Part shown: positions 1 to 8,718 of the stretch, in pieces
How positions within the stretch are numbered: the first letter of the stretch is position 1
Layout of the letters: each line of letters starts with the position of its first letter
Assembly: GCA_009778655.1 (NCBI GenBank)
Contig: WRFZ01000176.1
Span: 1-58,698, forward strand
Length of the DNA stretch: 58,698 bases
Direction of reading: 5' to 3'
From: Candidatus Azobacteroides sp.
GTDB taxonomy: Bacteria > Bacteroidota > Bacteroidia > Bacteroidales > Azobacteroidaceae
Translations under genes and position numbers: made by a program
The notes under the pieces: generated by a model
Database searches by the model: none
Seen by the model: the letters and a program-made list of their open reading frames with translations, nothing else
What the model was told of the DNA's origin: nothing

Positions 1-265
1 CGCCCGGCTTAACCTTGCTTTCAAATTTTTCCAAAGAAGGCTGATTGAGAATAATCGCAATATCGTATTGATTGAGTACCGGAGAAGAAATTTTTTGATC
101 GCTCAAAATAACCGTCACGTTTGCCGTACCTCCTCTTTGTTCCGGTCCGTAAGAAGGATACCACGCCACTTCTTTGTCTTCCATTAACCCGGAGTAAGCA
201 AGGATTTTTCCCATGGAAAGCACTCCCTGACCGCCGAAACCGGCTATAATTATTTCATATTTCAT
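1..265 (-). CDS. 2-oxoacid:ferredoxin oxidoreductase gamma subunit (partial, 3' end outside window)
   Basis: The first 88 residues are visible; the 3' end lies beyond position 1. It opens with the gamma-subunit glycine motif GFGGQGV at residues 9-15 and continues with the family signature SYGPEQRGG near residues 38-46. The gamma subunit contacts the alpha and beta subunits in cytoplasmic enzymes that oxidatively decarboxylate 2-oxoacids to acyl-CoA and reduce ferredoxin. The ATG at 265 is the only sensible start and lies 2 nt after the beta-subunit stop, so the genes are co-transcribed and probably translationally coupled. Whether the substrate is 2-oxoglutarate or a branched-chain 2-oxoacid cannot be decided from sequence. 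Confidence 0.93.
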   Translation of the reverse strand, partial: MKYEIIIAGFGGQGVLSMGKILAYSGLMEDKEVAWYPSYGPEQRGGTANVTVILSDQKISSPVLNQYDIAIILNQPSLEKFESKVKPG

Positions 266-267
266 AT

Positions 268-1035
268 TTAAATATCTTTTAAATCACCCAAAGGATATTT
301 GGGGAACATATTTTTTATCATCCATTGATTGGCTTGTTCCGGCGTCAATTTCCATCCGGAGGGACAATTGGATACAAATTCAACCACGGAAGTTCCTTTT
401 CTCGCCATCGAATTTTCAAATGCTTTCCGAAGCGTTCTTTTCGCTCTCCGTACCGCTGTCGCCGTATGAACCGCTTGACGAGTGACTAAACACGTACCGT
501 CTAACAACGCCAATAAGTCGGATATTTTCAACGGATAGCCGTTCAATTCGACTTTTCGACCATAAGGGCAAGTGGATGTTTGCATATCCAGCAAAGTAGT
601 CGGAGCCATTTGACCGCCGGTCATTCCGTAAATTGCATTGTTAATGAAAACAATCACTATATTTTCTCCGCGATTACAGGCATGAATGGTTTCGGCTGTA
701 CCGATAGCGGCTAAATCGCCGTCACCTTGGTATGTGAAAACCATTTTATTGGGATTTAAGCGTTTAACGGCGGTAGCTACCGCCGGAGCGCGACCGTGAG
801 CGGCTTCTATCCAATCAATGTCTAAATAATTGTAGGCGAAAACAGCACATCCGACCGGAGCGATTCCGATGGTTTTCTCTTCCATGCCCATTTCATCAAT
901 GACTTCTGCAATTAATTTATGAACAACGCCGTGACTGCATCCCGGACAGTAATGCATCGGATTATCGTTCATCAAACGAGGCTTTTCATAAATCAAATTT
1001 TCCTGTTTTACTATATCTAATTCTAATGTTTCCAT
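268..1035 (-). CDS. 2-oxoacid:ferredoxin oxidoreductase beta (TPP-binding) subunit
   Basis: This 255-residue protein is the thiamine-pyrophosphate subunit of a KOR/VOR-type ferredoxin oxidoreductase. The N-terminal motif CPGCSHG (30-36) is typical of these beta subunits. The TPP/magnesium site is seen as GDGD (104-107), followed by N132-N133 and YGMTGGQ (136-142). It lacks the longer C-terminal part of pyruvate:ferredoxin oxidoreductases, in keeping with the four-subunit KOR/VOR architecture. It starts 9 nt after the alpha-subunit stop and ends 2 nt before the gamma-subunit start. It supplies acyl-CoA (for example succinyl-CoA) and reduced ferredoxin in anaerobic metabolism. The family call is firm; the exact substrate is inferred only. 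Confidence 0.95.
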   Translation of the reverse strand: METLELDIVKQENLIYEKPRLMNDNPMHYCPGCSHGVVHKLIAEVIDEMGMEEKTIGIAPVGCAVFAYNYLDIDWIEAAHGRAPAVATAVKRLNPNKMVFTYQGDGDLAAIGTAETIHACNRGENIVIVFINNAIYGMTGGQMAPTTLLDMQTSTCPYGRKVELNGYPLKISDLLALLDGTCLVTRQAVHTATAVRRAKRTLRKAFENSMARKGTSVVEFVSNCPSGWKLTPEQANQWMIKNMFPKYPLGDLKDI

Positions 1036-1044
1036 AATCCACTT

Positions 1045-2121
1045 TCATTTTAGTTTCATTAATTCTTCCACTACTTCGTCGGGGGTAGGAACGATACCGC
1101 CTAAGCGTCCGTAATGGTTGACGGGAACTTTACATTCGACAGCCAATCGGACGTCTTCCACCATTTGACCGGCATTTAATTCGACGGTTAAAATCCCTTT
1201 TATCTTTTCACTATAACTTTTTAATCGCTTTTTGGGAAAAGGCCAGAGCGTGACGGGACGGAAAAGTCCGACTTTCATTCCTTCTTCTCGCGCCAATTCT
1301 ACGGCTTTTTGACTGATACGGGCAGCGGAACCGAAGGCGACAATCAGATATTCGGCGTCATCGCAGAGCAATTCTTCGAATATCACTTCATTTTCTTCGA
1401 TTTGCTTGTATTTATTTTGGAAACGGATATTGTTATGCTCCATAATGGATGAATCCAATTCGAGCGAGGTAATGATATTCGGTTTCCGATCTTTGGTTTT
1501 TCCCAAAGTGGCCCAAGTTTGTTCCCGGCGAATTTCTTCTTCGGTTTTTCGAGGTCTTTGTTCGGGAAGAATCACTTTTTCCATCATTTGACCGATAACG
1601 CCGTCGGCTAAAATCATTGCCGGATTATTGTACTTGAACGCCAAATCAAATGCCAAGGCTACATGATCGGCCATTTCCTGAACCGAAGCCGGAGCCAGTG
1701 TAATCAGCCGATAATCGCCGTGTCCGCCGCCTTTTACGGCTTGAAAGTAATCGGCTTGGCTCGGTTGGATAGTTCCCAATCCCGGTCCGCCGCGCATGAC
1801 ATTTACAATCAATGCCGGCAGTTCGGCGCCGGCCATGTAGGATATGCCTTCCTGTTTCAGACTGATTCCGGGGCTGGATGAAGAAGTCATCACCCGTTTT
1901 CCGCAAGCGGCGCCTCCATAGAGCATATTAATGGCCGCTATTTCGCTTTCGGCTTGAAGCACGACCATTCCTGTGGTTTCCCATGGTTTTTCATCCATGA
2001 GCGTTTCCATAATTTCCGACTGGGGAGTAATGGGATAGCCGAAATATCCGTCTGTCCCGTAGCGAATGGCTGCATGAGCAATCGCTTCATTTCCCTTCAT
2101 TAATTTTACTTCTTCTGCCAT
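1045..2121 (-). CDS. vorB: 2-oxoacid:ferredoxin oxidoreductase alpha subunit (VorB/KorA type)
   Basis: This 358-residue alpha subunit carries the pyrimidine-binding and CoA-transferase-like domains of a 2-oxoacid:ferredoxin oxidoreductase. The early motif GNEAIAHAAI and the signature GYFGYPITPQSEI (about residues 25-37) are diagnostic of the family. Further on, SSSPGISLKQEG and AESEIAAINM match the conserved core, and a C-terminal domain II is present. Homologues in Bacteroidota are usually annotated VorB (3-methyl-2-oxobutanoate dehydrogenase) or 2-oxoglutarate oxidoreductase alpha; sequence alone does not separate these. The start codon directly abuts the stop of the ferredoxin-subunit gene, so the four genes form an operon in the order delta, alpha, beta, gamma. 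Confidence 0.95.
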   Translation of the reverse strand: MAEEVKLMKGNEAIAHAAIRYGTDGYFGYPITPQSEIMETLMDEKPWETTGMVVLQAESEIAAINMLYGGAACGKRVMTSSSSPGISLKQEGISYMAGAELPALIVNVMRGGPGLGTIQPSQADYFQAVKGGGHGDYRLITLAPASVQEMADHVALAFDLAFKYNNPAMILADGVIGQMMEKVILPEQRPRKTEEEIRREQTWATLGKTKDRKPNIITSLELDSSIMEHNNIRFQNKYKQIEENEVIFEELLCDDAEYLIVAFGSAARISQKAVELAREEGMKVGLFRPVTLWPFPKKRLKSYSEKIKGILTVELNAGQMVEDVRLAVECKVPVNHYGRLGGIVPTPDEVVEELMKLK

Positions 2122-2346
2122 TTAGATTTTAATTTGATAAACGGTAATACACCCATCCGGACATACGTATCCGCAATTCGCACACCCGGTACATTCATCC
2201 GGATTTTTGACCCGGGCAAAATTATATCCTTTGCTGTTCACTTCGTTTGTCAATTCCAAGACCTCGCTCGGACAAGCGACTACGCACAGATCACATCCTT
2301 TACATCGTTCGGTATTGACGGTTACACTTCCTTTTACTTTCGCCAT
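2122..2346 (-). CDS. 2-oxoacid:ferredoxin oxidoreductase 4Fe-4S (delta) subunit
   Basis: This 74-residue protein carries two complete 4Fe-4S ligand sets: C15, C18, C21 and C25-Pro, then C52, C55, C58 and C62-Pro. It is the ferredoxin-like electron-transfer subunit of the 2-oxoacid:ferredoxin oxidoreductase encoded directly downstream. It passes electrons from the TPP subunit to free ferredoxin in the cytoplasm. The gene ends exactly where the alpha-subunit gene begins. Only 42 nt separate it from the TPR gene upstream, and no TAnnTTTG box is visible in that gap, which suggests read-through from the glnS transcript. Confidence 0.95.
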   Translation of the reverse strand: MAKVKGSVTVNTERCKGCDLCVVACPSEVLELTNEVNSKGYNFARVKNPDECTGCANCGYVCPDGCITVYQIKI

Positions 2347-2388
2347 ATGGTTGATTTAATTGATTTTTTGATATTCGTATAAATAATT

Positions 2389-3486
2389 TTAATAATCGGG
2401 ATATTGATTATTCAGTTTAGATAATTTCCGCGATAAATAACCCTCCGAGTCTTTCGTATTTTTAAGTCCTTCTATTAAAGCTAATTTAGCTTTTTTGTAT
2501 TCTTCCAAACGAAGCAAGAAGTTACTTTTGTACAAATAGAGCGCTTCATCGTTCGGCGTTAATTTGAGCGCTTCATCAACGTATTTTAAAGCATCGTTCC
2601 ACTTTCCCATTCGGGAACTAAGCTTGGCTGCCATCATATTTACTATATAACAATCCGGATATAAATTCAAGTATTCTTTGGATTTTTCCAATGCCTTATT
2701 GAAATTCTTGTTTTTATTATAGACGTAAATCAGATTCATCAAAATTTCTTCCGGATCATATCCGAGCGATTGGGCATATTCGTAAGCGTCAATGGCTTTT
2801 TCCCTGTCGCCGATGTCTTGAAAAGAAAGTCCTAAGCGATGCCAAGTTGCAGCATTCAAAGGATCTAACTTATGAATCACTTCGGCTAATTCCGATACTT
2901 CTTCTTTACAATTCAACGATACATAACATTGCAATTGCAACCAATAGAAATTAATATCCTCGTCCATAGTATCAATGGCTTCTTGGATCACTTCGATAGC
3001 GGAATCATACAAATCCACATCGCAAAGCGCTTCGCCCATCGCTTGGTAAATGACGGATAAATCTTCTTTATTTTCTGCGTATTTTGTCTTTAATCGTTTG
3101 AAAAAGGGAAACGAATCTTCTTCCATACCCAGATGAAGCAGAGCAGTCAAGCGATGACCATCTATCCAAACATCAGATTCGTCTTTTCTCAATTCTTCGC
3201 AGGTCGAAAGAAGATCGTTCCAACGTTCGTAGTCGTTTAATAATAAAAGAACTTCATAAATAAGTTCATCATCATCCGAATAAATCCGCAAAGCATAGTT
3301 AATCGCTTGATCGGCCCGTTTGATTTGATTATTGAAAAGATATATATCAATAATTTCGGTTAATTCGTCGGGTTCGTAGAAACCCGGCTTTTTCCCTAAA
3401 CTGACGGCCTTATCCCATTCTATAAAAAAATCGGGATACGATTCATCTGCTTCGCTGTCTAAATAATTATAAATAAAATCTTTCAT
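2389..3486 (-). CDS. Tetratricopeptide-repeat protein
   Basis: This 365-residue soluble protein has no signal peptide. It is built from degenerate helical TPR units, clearest from residue 200 on (for example ATWHRLGLSFQDIGDREKAI and the following units that end in LNLYP and LTPND). The composition is acidic. TPR arrays act as protein-protein adaptors, but nothing identifies a partner. Its start overlaps the glnS stop by 4 nt (ATGA), so it is translationally coupled to glutaminyl-tRNA synthetase, and it precedes the oxidoreductase operon. Such TPR proteins are widespread in Bacteroidales without a defined role. The assignment as a TPR protein is secure; the function is unknown. Confidence 0.85.
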   Translation of the reverse strand: MKDFIYNYLDSEADESYPDFFIEWDKAVSLGKKPGFYEPDELTEIIDIYLFNNQIKRADQAINYALRIYSDDDELIYEVLLLLNDYERWNDLLSTCEELRKDESDVWIDGHRLTALLHLGMEEDSFPFFKRLKTKYAENKEDLSVIYQAMGEALCDVDLYDSAIEVIQEAIDTMDEDINFYWLQLQCYVSLNCKEEVSELAEVIHKLDPLNAATWHRLGLSFQDIGDREKAIDAYEYAQSLGYDPEEILMNLIYVYNKNKNFNKALEKSKEYLNLYPDCYIVNMMAAKLSSRMGKWNDALKYVDEALKLTPNDEALYLYKSNFLLRLEEYKKAKLALIEGLKNTKDSEGYLSRKLSKLNNQYPDY

Positions 3487-5204
3487 TCTTTTTCATTCTT
3501 TATTATCCGACTCCATGAATCTTTCAAAGAAACCGTACGGTTAAAGACCGGCTTTTCTTTCGTTGAATCCGGATCTACATTGAAATAACCCAAGCGTTGA
3601 AATTGAAAATTCTCAAAAGGTACGACATCGGCCAATTCTTTTTCAAGCCGACAATTACTTAATATTTTCAAGGATTCGGGATTTAACTGATCGCGAAAAT
3701 CGGTATCTTTTCCTTCGCCCGGATTTTCGACGAGGAACAAACGGTCGTATAATCGTACTTCAGCCGAAATGCTATGCTCAACCGAAACCCAGTGGAGCGT
3801 GCCTTTTACTTTCCGATTGCTTTCCGGCATTCCGCTTTTGGTTTGCGGATCGTATTCGGCATAGATTTCAATAACATTCTCTTCTTCATCTTTTTTAAAT
3901 CCGGTACAGCGAATAATATATGCGTTTTTCAAACGAACTTCTTGACCCGGCGTTAACCGGAAGTATTTTTTAGGCGCTTCTTCCATAAAATCCTCTCGTT
4001 CAATGAACAATTCTCTTGTAAAAGCGATTTCGTGCGTCCCCGTTGATTCGTCTTCCGGATTATTAACGGCTTCCATCATCTCCGTTTTCCCTTTCGGATA
4101 ATTGGTGATAATCAACTTCACCGGATCAAGAACGGCGGATACCCGTTTAGCTTTCGCATTCAAATCTTCGCGAATGGAATGTTCCAGTAACGCATAATCA
4201 ATAATTCCGTCGAACTTAGTGTAGCCGATTTTATCAATGAATTTATGAATGGACGCCGGCGTATATCCCCGTCTGCGCAATCCGCACAAAGTCGGCATAC
4301 GCGGATCGTCCCACCCGGAAACCAGCCCTTCTTTGACCAATTGCAACAATTTACGTTTACTCATGATAGTGTAGGTCAAACTCAAGCGATTAAATTCGAA
4401 TTGACGCGGACGATAGGCGCCGTCTTCCGGATGTATTTTTTTCAGTTCATCAATGAACCAATCATAGAGCGGACGATGAACTTCAAACTCCAAAGTACAT
4501 ATCGAGTGAGTAACTCCTTCGAAATAATCCGATTGACCGTGAGCGAAATCATACATCGGATAGGCTTTCCAATCGGCGCCTGTCCGGTGGTGCGGCGTAT
4601 GAACTACCCGGTAAATAATCGGATCACGGAAGTGCATATTCGGACTTGCCATATCTATTTTAGCTCGCAGTACCATAGCGCCTTCGGGAATTTCTCCGCT
4701 ATTCATTTTTTGGAACAGAGTTAAGCTTTCTTCAACGGGACGATTTCGGAAGGGACTGTGCATCCCGGCTTGTGTCGGCGTTCCTTTCTGTTGAGCAATT
4801 TGTTCCGACGACTGTTCATCAATATACGCCTTGTCCGCTTTAATCAGTTCAACGGCAAAATCCCACAGTTGTCGGAAATAATCGGAAGCATAATAAACGT
4901 TTTCCCACCGGAACCCCAACCATCGGATGTCTTCCAAAATTGCATCAACATATTCCGTATCTTCCTTTGTCGGATTCGTATCGTCGAAACGCAAATTACA
5001 GATCCCGCCGTATTTTTGAGCAATGCCGAAATCAATGCAAATGGCTTTTGCATGTCCGATATGGAGATAGCCGTTAGGTTCCGGCGGAAAACGGGTTTGT
5101 ACTTGCCCGTTATTTTTACCTTCCGCCAAATCCTTTTCGACAAAGACTTCTATGAAGTTCAAGTTTTTTTTATTCTCTTCGAAAAAAACGTTTTCTTCGG
5201 TCAT
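3483..5204 (-). CDS. glnS: Glutaminyl-tRNA synthetase
   Basis: GlnRS charges tRNA-Gln with glutamine in the cytoplasm. The class I signatures are present: PPEPNGYLHIGH with HIGH at residues 48-51, and the KMSKS-type loop IMSKR at 280-284. The anticodon-binding beta-barrel domains fill the C-terminal half, giving the usual length of about 570 residues. I place the start at the ATG at 5204 (573 residues). An upstream TTG at 5225 is in frame, but it lies inside a strong promoter -7 box (TATTTTTG at 5223-5230), so it cannot be on the transcript. The TPR gene follows with a 4-nt overlap. Presence of GlnRS shows that this organism charges glutamine directly. Confidence 0.97.
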   Translation of the reverse strand: MTEENVFFEENKKNLNFIEVFVEKDLAEGKNNGQVQTRFPPEPNGYLHIGHAKAICIDFGIAQKYGGICNLRFDDTNPTKEDTEYVDAILEDIRWLGFRWENVYYASDYFRQLWDFAVELIKADKAYIDEQSSEQIAQQKGTPTQAGMHSPFRNRPVEESLTLFQKMNSGEIPEGAMVLRAKIDMASPNMHFRDPIIYRVVHTPHHRTGADWKAYPMYDFAHGQSDYFEGVTHSICTLEFEVHRPLYDWFIDELKKIHPEDGAYRPRQFEFNRLSLTYTIMSKRKLLQLVKEGLVSGWDDPRMPTLCGLRRRGYTPASIHKFIDKIGYTKFDGIIDYALLEHSIREDLNAKAKRVSAVLDPVKLIITNYPKGKTEMMEAVNNPEDESTGTHEIAFTRELFIEREDFMEEAPKKYFRLTPGQEVRLKNAYIIRCTGFKKDEEENVIEIYAEYDPQTKSGMPESNRKVKGTLHWVSVEHSISAEVRLYDRLFLVENPGEGKDTDFRDQLNPESLKILSNCRLEKELADVVPFENFQFQRLGYFNVDPDSTKEKPVFNRTVSLKDSWSRIIKNEKE

Positions 5205-5222
5205 ATTCTTGCTTTTAATCTG

Positions 5223-5230
5223 CAAAAATA
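5223..5230 (-). promoter_or_regulatory. Bacteroidota -7 promoter box for glnS
   Basis: TATTTTTG on the minus strand matches the TAnnTTTG -7 consensus of the primary sigma factor in Bacteroidota. It lies 18 nt upstream of the ATG at 5204, and this decides the start codon of glnS. No good -33 TTTG was found at the expected spacing. Confidence 0.6.
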
Positions 5231-5321
5231 CAAATTTTTTTTATAATTCGGATTAAAAACTCGTCATGAGTTTGTGCGCTTATTGAAAAAGAGTGTATAA
5301 AATGTTCATATTTAACATTAC

Positions 5322-6656
5322 TCAACCCTTCATCAACTTTTCTATCGCTTGATTCACTTTTTCAAAACGGAAATCGGCTATGATTTCGATTTTAAGTTTT
5401 TTGATCCGGTCGTTGCAAAGATTTCCGATGCTGCCTTCGTGCGTATGATTCACTTTTTTACCGGCGACAAAATTCCCCGCTTCGATTTCCATTCCAATTT
5501 GCTTATAGGCCTCGCGGAAAGGGATGCCTTGCAAAACCAATTCATTCACTTTTTCCACGCTGAACAATAAGGAATATTTGGCGTCGTCGAGGATATGTTC
5601 GTTGACTTCCAATGAATGCATCATCAAAGCAATCAAACGAATGCAATCGGATAATTCGTCGAAAGCCGGAAGAAATATTTCTTTGGTAATTTGCAAATCC
5701 CGGAAATAGCCCGACGGCAGATTATTGGTAATTAAAGTAATTTGTTGAGGAATGCTTTGAATTTGATTACATTTAGCCCGACTTAATTCAAATACATCGG
5801 GATTTTTCTTGTGAGGCATAATGCTCGAACCGGTCGTAAATTGATCCGGCAGCCGGATAAATCCGAAATTTTGACTGTTGAACAAACAAGCGTCGTATGC
5901 TAATTTGGATAACGATGCGGCAATTCCCGCTAAGGCAAATCCGACGGTACGTTCTAATTTTCCCCGTCCCATTTGAGCATAAACCACATTGTAGTTCATG
6001 GAATCAAATCCCAATAAATCGGTAGTCATTTGCCGGTTCAAAGGAAAAGAAGAACCGTAGCCTGCCGCTGAACCCAAAGGATTGCGGTTACAAATTTTAT
6101 AAGCTGCCAATAACAATTGTAAGTCGTCCGTCAAACTTTCGGCATATGCGCCAAACCATAATCCGAAAGAAGAAGGCATCGCAATTTGCAGATGGGTATA
6201 ACCTGGCATTAAAACCGCTTGGTATTTATTGCTTTGACTGATGAGAATATCAATCAGTTCCGAAACGGCATTAACCAGATGTTGAATGGCTTCCCTTGTG
6301 AAAAGTTTTAAATCAAGTAAAACCTGATCGTTGCGCGAACGACCGCTGTGAATTTTCTTTCCGGTATCTCCCAACTTACGAGTCAGCAGAAGTTCTACCT
6401 GCGAATGAACATCCTCTACACCTTCCTCGATTACGAATTGTCCCGAAACAATACTTGCGTAAATGGTACGAAGCTCGGCAAGCAATTGTTGAAGTTCATC
6501 GGAAGTCAACAGTCCGATACTTTCAAGCATCGTAATGTGTGCCATAGAACCCACTACGTCTGCTTTGGCCAAGTATAAATCCATTTCCCGATCTTTCCCG
6601 ATCGTAAATCGTTCAACTTCCTTGTCTATTTGAATGTTTTTATGCCAAAGTTTCAT
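5322..6656 (-). CDS. argH: Argininosuccinate lyase
   Basis: ArgH cleaves argininosuccinate to arginine and fumarate, the last step of arginine synthesis. The fumarase/aspartase superfamily signature GSSIMPHKKNPD is intact in the middle of the 444-residue protein, and the N-terminal part carries the substrate-binding HSGRSRND stretch. The length matches the family. The start overlaps the upstream SRPBCC gene by 17 nt, placing argH third in a pyrE-SRPBCC-argH operon. No other arginine genes are in the window. About 100 nt without a gene separate it from glnS. Confidence 0.97.
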   Translation of the reverse strand: MKLWHKNIQIDKEVERFTIGKDREMDLYLAKADVVGSMAHITMLESIGLLTSDELQQLLAELRTIYASIVSGQFVIEEGVEDVHSQVELLLTRKLGDTGKKIHSGRSRNDQVLLDLKLFTREAIQHLVNAVSELIDILISQSNKYQAVLMPGYTHLQIAMPSSFGLWFGAYAESLTDDLQLLLAAYKICNRNPLGSAAGYGSSFPLNRQMTTDLLGFDSMNYNVVYAQMGRGKLERTVGFALAGIAASLSKLAYDACLFNSQNFGFIRLPDQFTTGSSIMPHKKNPDVFELSRAKCNQIQSIPQQITLITNNLPSGYFRDLQITKEIFLPAFDELSDCIRLIALMMHSLEVNEHILDDAKYSLLFSVEKVNELVLQGIPFREAYKQIGMEIEAGNFVAGKKVNHTHEGSIGNLCNDRIKKLKIEIIADFRFEKVNQAIEKLMKG

Positions 6657-7062
6657 AAGGTATTTTTGCCAAAATATCGGCCATTTGATTGATACCCTCT
6701 TGAAGCGGCTTGGATAACATCGGTTTGAGAAACGGATTCAAGTCGGTTCTCATTGTGAGTTTCATTTTCGTTTCCTTTTCGCCCGTTTCTTTGAGTTGAA
6801 TCCACATTGTTACATCCATCGGCGCTTGGTCGGCAGTCAGTTTAATGGTCTTTGAAGGTTCTCGTTCCACAATGGAAAAGCGGACTTTACCTACCGGTTG
6901 AATCGAAAACGAACAAGAATTGCTATCGAAAGTAAAGTCTTCTATTTTGTCGGCCGGGATTCGATCTTTTAATTTTTCGAGATTATTCAAGTCGGCAAGC
7001 GTCTCATAGACCGTCTGATTTTCGTAAGGGATTGTTTTAATTTCGCTAATAAATTCAGTCAT
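6640..7062 (-). CDS. SRPBCC (START-like) family protein
   Basis: This 140-residue protein shows the SRPBCC/polyketide-cyclase-like pattern: an N-terminal strand with PYENQTVYETLADLNNLEKLKDRIP, alternating strands, and a long amphipathic C-terminal helix (PMLSKPLQEGINQMADILAKIPY). The fold binds hydrophobic ligands; the ligand here is unknown. I chose the ATG at 7062, because the longer reading frame would run into pyrE; this start leaves a 13-nt gap to the pyrE stop. The 3' end overlaps argH by 17 nt. Bacteroidales commonly carry this small gene between pyrE and argH, but no role has been assigned that I can name. Confidence 0.85.
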   Translation of the reverse strand: MTEFISEIKTIPYENQTVYETLADLNNLEKLKDRIPADKIEDFTFDSNSCSFSIQPVGKVRFSIVEREPSKTIKLTADQAPMDVTMWIQLKETGEKETKMKLTMRTDLNPFLKPMLSKPLQEGINQMADILAKIPYETLA

Positions 7063-7075
7063 GTTTTGCGTTTTA

Positions 7076-7711
7076 TTATTTAGGATTCCACTGCGCCGGG
7101 TTTTTCCGCCATTCTTGGAGGGTCTTGATTTCCGATTCGTCAATATAATCGGTTTTCAAAGCCTCATCCAGAATTGCATCATAATTGCAAAGCGTAATCC
7201 ATTTCACTTTTGCTTCCTTAAATCGTTCCTCGGAGAGAGAAAATCCGTAAGTAAAAATAGCAACCATACCAATCACGTCACAACCGGCGTTACGAACAGC
7301 TTCGATCGCTTTTATACTGCTTCCTCCCGTGGAAATTAAATCTTCAATGATAACCACTTTAGACTTGGGTTTTAAATCGCCTTCAATTAAATTCTCCAAT
7401 CCGTGATCTTTCGGCGTTGCGCGAATATAAACAAAAGGCAGATTCAATTCTTCAGCTACCATAGCGCCTTGAGCGATAGCCCCGGTTGCAATACCGGCAA
7501 TAGCTGTCGCACTTTCAAAATTTTCTATAATCATACGAGCCAATTCCAGTTTAATAAAATTACGCAATGCAGGGTAAGACAAGGTTTTTCTATTATCGCA
7601 ATAAATCGGCGATTTCCAACCGGAAGCCCATATAAACGGGTTAGCAGGCTGCAATTTAACTGCCTTAATTTTAAGCAGTTTTCTTGCAAGAATTTGTTCT
7701 ATTGTTTCCAT
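7076..7711 (-). CDS. pyrE: Orotate phosphoribosyltransferase
   Basis: PyrE converts orotate and PRPP to orotidine 5'-phosphate in pyrimidine synthesis. The PRPP-binding signature is VVIIEDLISTGGSS, preceded by the family region with GIATGAIAQGAM. The length of 211 residues is normal for bacterial PyrE. It is the first gene of a three-gene operon with the SRPBCC gene and argH, and a consensus promoter lies 50-80 nt upstream. Confidence 0.97.
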   Translation of the reverse strand: METIEQILARKLLKIKAVKLQPANPFIWASGWKSPIYCDNRKTLSYPALRNFIKLELARMIIENFESATAIAGIATGAIAQGAMVAEELNLPFVYIRATPKDHGLENLIEGDLKPKSKVVIIEDLISTGGSSIKAIEAVRNAGCDVIGMVAIFTYGFSLSEERFKEAKVKWITLCNYDAILDEALKTDYIDESEIKTLQEWRKNPAQWNPK

Positions 7712-7761
7712 TGAAAGTAAATAAGCTAATATTAATATACTTCATACAATCGTTTCAACAA

Positions 7762-7793
7762 CAAAAGTAATCAAACTAAATGAGAATTTCAAA
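7762..7793 (-). promoter_or_regulatory. Consensus Bacteroidota promoter of the pyrE operon
   Basis: On the minus strand a -33 TTTG (7790-7793) is followed after exactly 20 nt by the -7 box TACTTTTG (7762-7769). Both match the TTTG/TAnnTTTG consensus of Bacteroidota. It predicts a leader of roughly 45 nt before the pyrE ATG at 7711. Confidence 0.75.
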
Positions 7794-7826
7794 ACGATTG
7801 TGCATATTTTTATCAAAGAAAATGTT

Positions 7827-8519
7827 TTATGTAATCGCCAAAGTCAAAATACTGATCTTTACTCCTTGTGATTTCAACAGGCTTTGAGCGACGGCTTCCA
7901 ATGTTGAACCTGTAGTTAAAACATCATCAATGAGCAAAATATGTTTCTTCTTAAATAATTCCGGATCTTTCAAATTGAATAAATTCCGAGTATTTTTCCA
8001 CCGATCGAATATTCCTTTCTTGGTTTGGCTTGTATTTGCTTTTTCTCTTAAAACATTGCTCGTTTCCAACGGAATTTTAGTGACTTGGGCAATTCCTCGT
8101 GCAATTTTTTCCGCTTGATTAAATCCGCGTTTCTTTTCTTTCGAACGATGGAGCGGAACAGGCACCATGTAGTCAATTCCTTGAAAAAATCCGCTTGAAA
8201 TCATGTCTTTAGCAAGATAACTCCCAATCCATTCGCCCAAATCCCGGTTACCTTTGTATTTGATTTCGGAAATCAACTTTTGAGCCACTCCTCCTTTGTT
8301 GTAATAAAAATAAGAGGAAGCTTTCTCTAACGAAACTTTTCCGGCCAGACGTTCGATAGCCCGGTTTTCTGGAATTAAATGATAATTCGTTCGCGGCAGT
8401 TTTAAAAAACAAGCAAAACAAAAAAATTTTTCGTTTTCTATTAACGGTTCTCCGCAAATAACGCAAAGTTTAGGGTAAAGAAGCGAAATGAAATTCACCC
8501 ATACTGTTTTAATCTTCAT
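7827..8519 (-). CDS. comF: ComF family phosphoribosyltransferase-like protein
   Basis: This 230-residue protein has an N-terminal zinc-finger-like cysteine cluster (LCVICGEPL...FFCFACFLKLP) and a C-terminal phosphoribosyltransferase domain with the PRPP motif ILLIDDVLTTGSTLEA. This two-part layout defines the ComF/GntX family. ComF acts in the cytoplasm in uptake of transforming DNA in naturally competent bacteria, where it aids single-strand import; in Bacteroidota its role is untested. It is monocistronic, about 115 nt from pyrE. A -7-like box (TACCTTTG, minus strand, 8623-8630) lies about 100 nt upstream. Confidence 0.93.
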   Translation of the reverse strand: MKIKTVWVNFISLLYPKLCVICGEPLIENEKFFCFACFLKLPRTNYHLIPENRAIERLAGKVSLEKASSYFYYNKGGVAQKLISEIKYKGNRDLGEWIGSYLAKDMISSGFFQGIDYMVPVPLHRSKEKKRGFNQAEKIARGIAQVTKIPLETSNVLREKANTSQTKKGIFDRWKNTRNLFNLKDPELFKKKHILLIDDVLTTGSTLEAVAQSLLKSQGVKISILTLAIT

Positions 8520-8622
8520 AAAATTAAGATGTTTAGTTAAATAAAAAATGTTATGCTTTTTAATCGGTTTTGATTACTTCATTAAACAGAAATACGAGTA
8601 AATCATATTTACTCCTTACGGC

Positions 8623-8630
8623 CAAAGGTA
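8623..8630 (-). promoter_or_regulatory. -7 promoter box, probably for comF
   Basis: TACCTTTG on the minus strand matches TAnnTTTG. It would give comF a leader of about 100 nt. No good -33 element was seen. Confidence 0.45.
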
Positions 8631-8706
8631 GAAAATTTTTTTGAAATAGAAAAACAGAAAAAGAATTTACCCTTAGAAAAAGTTACATCATATTGCTATC
8701 TTTTTA

Positions 8707-8714
8707 TATCTTTG
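8707..8714 (+). promoter_or_regulatory. -7 promoter box of the HigBA locus, predicting a leaderless message
   Basis: TATCTTTG ends only 4 nt before the ATG at 8719. Because the box normally lies about 4-11 nt upstream of the transcription start, the message should begin at or next to the start codon. Confidence 0.55.
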
Positions 8715-8718
8715 CAAC

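Noticed and set aside
4245-4724. Long plus-strand reading frame opposite glnS (159 codons)
   Set aside because: It is the shadow of a well-conserved glnS; composition and sequence show no family features.
5205-5225. TTG start that would lengthen glnS by 7 residues
   Set aside because: It falls within the -7 promoter box, so it would not be on the transcript.
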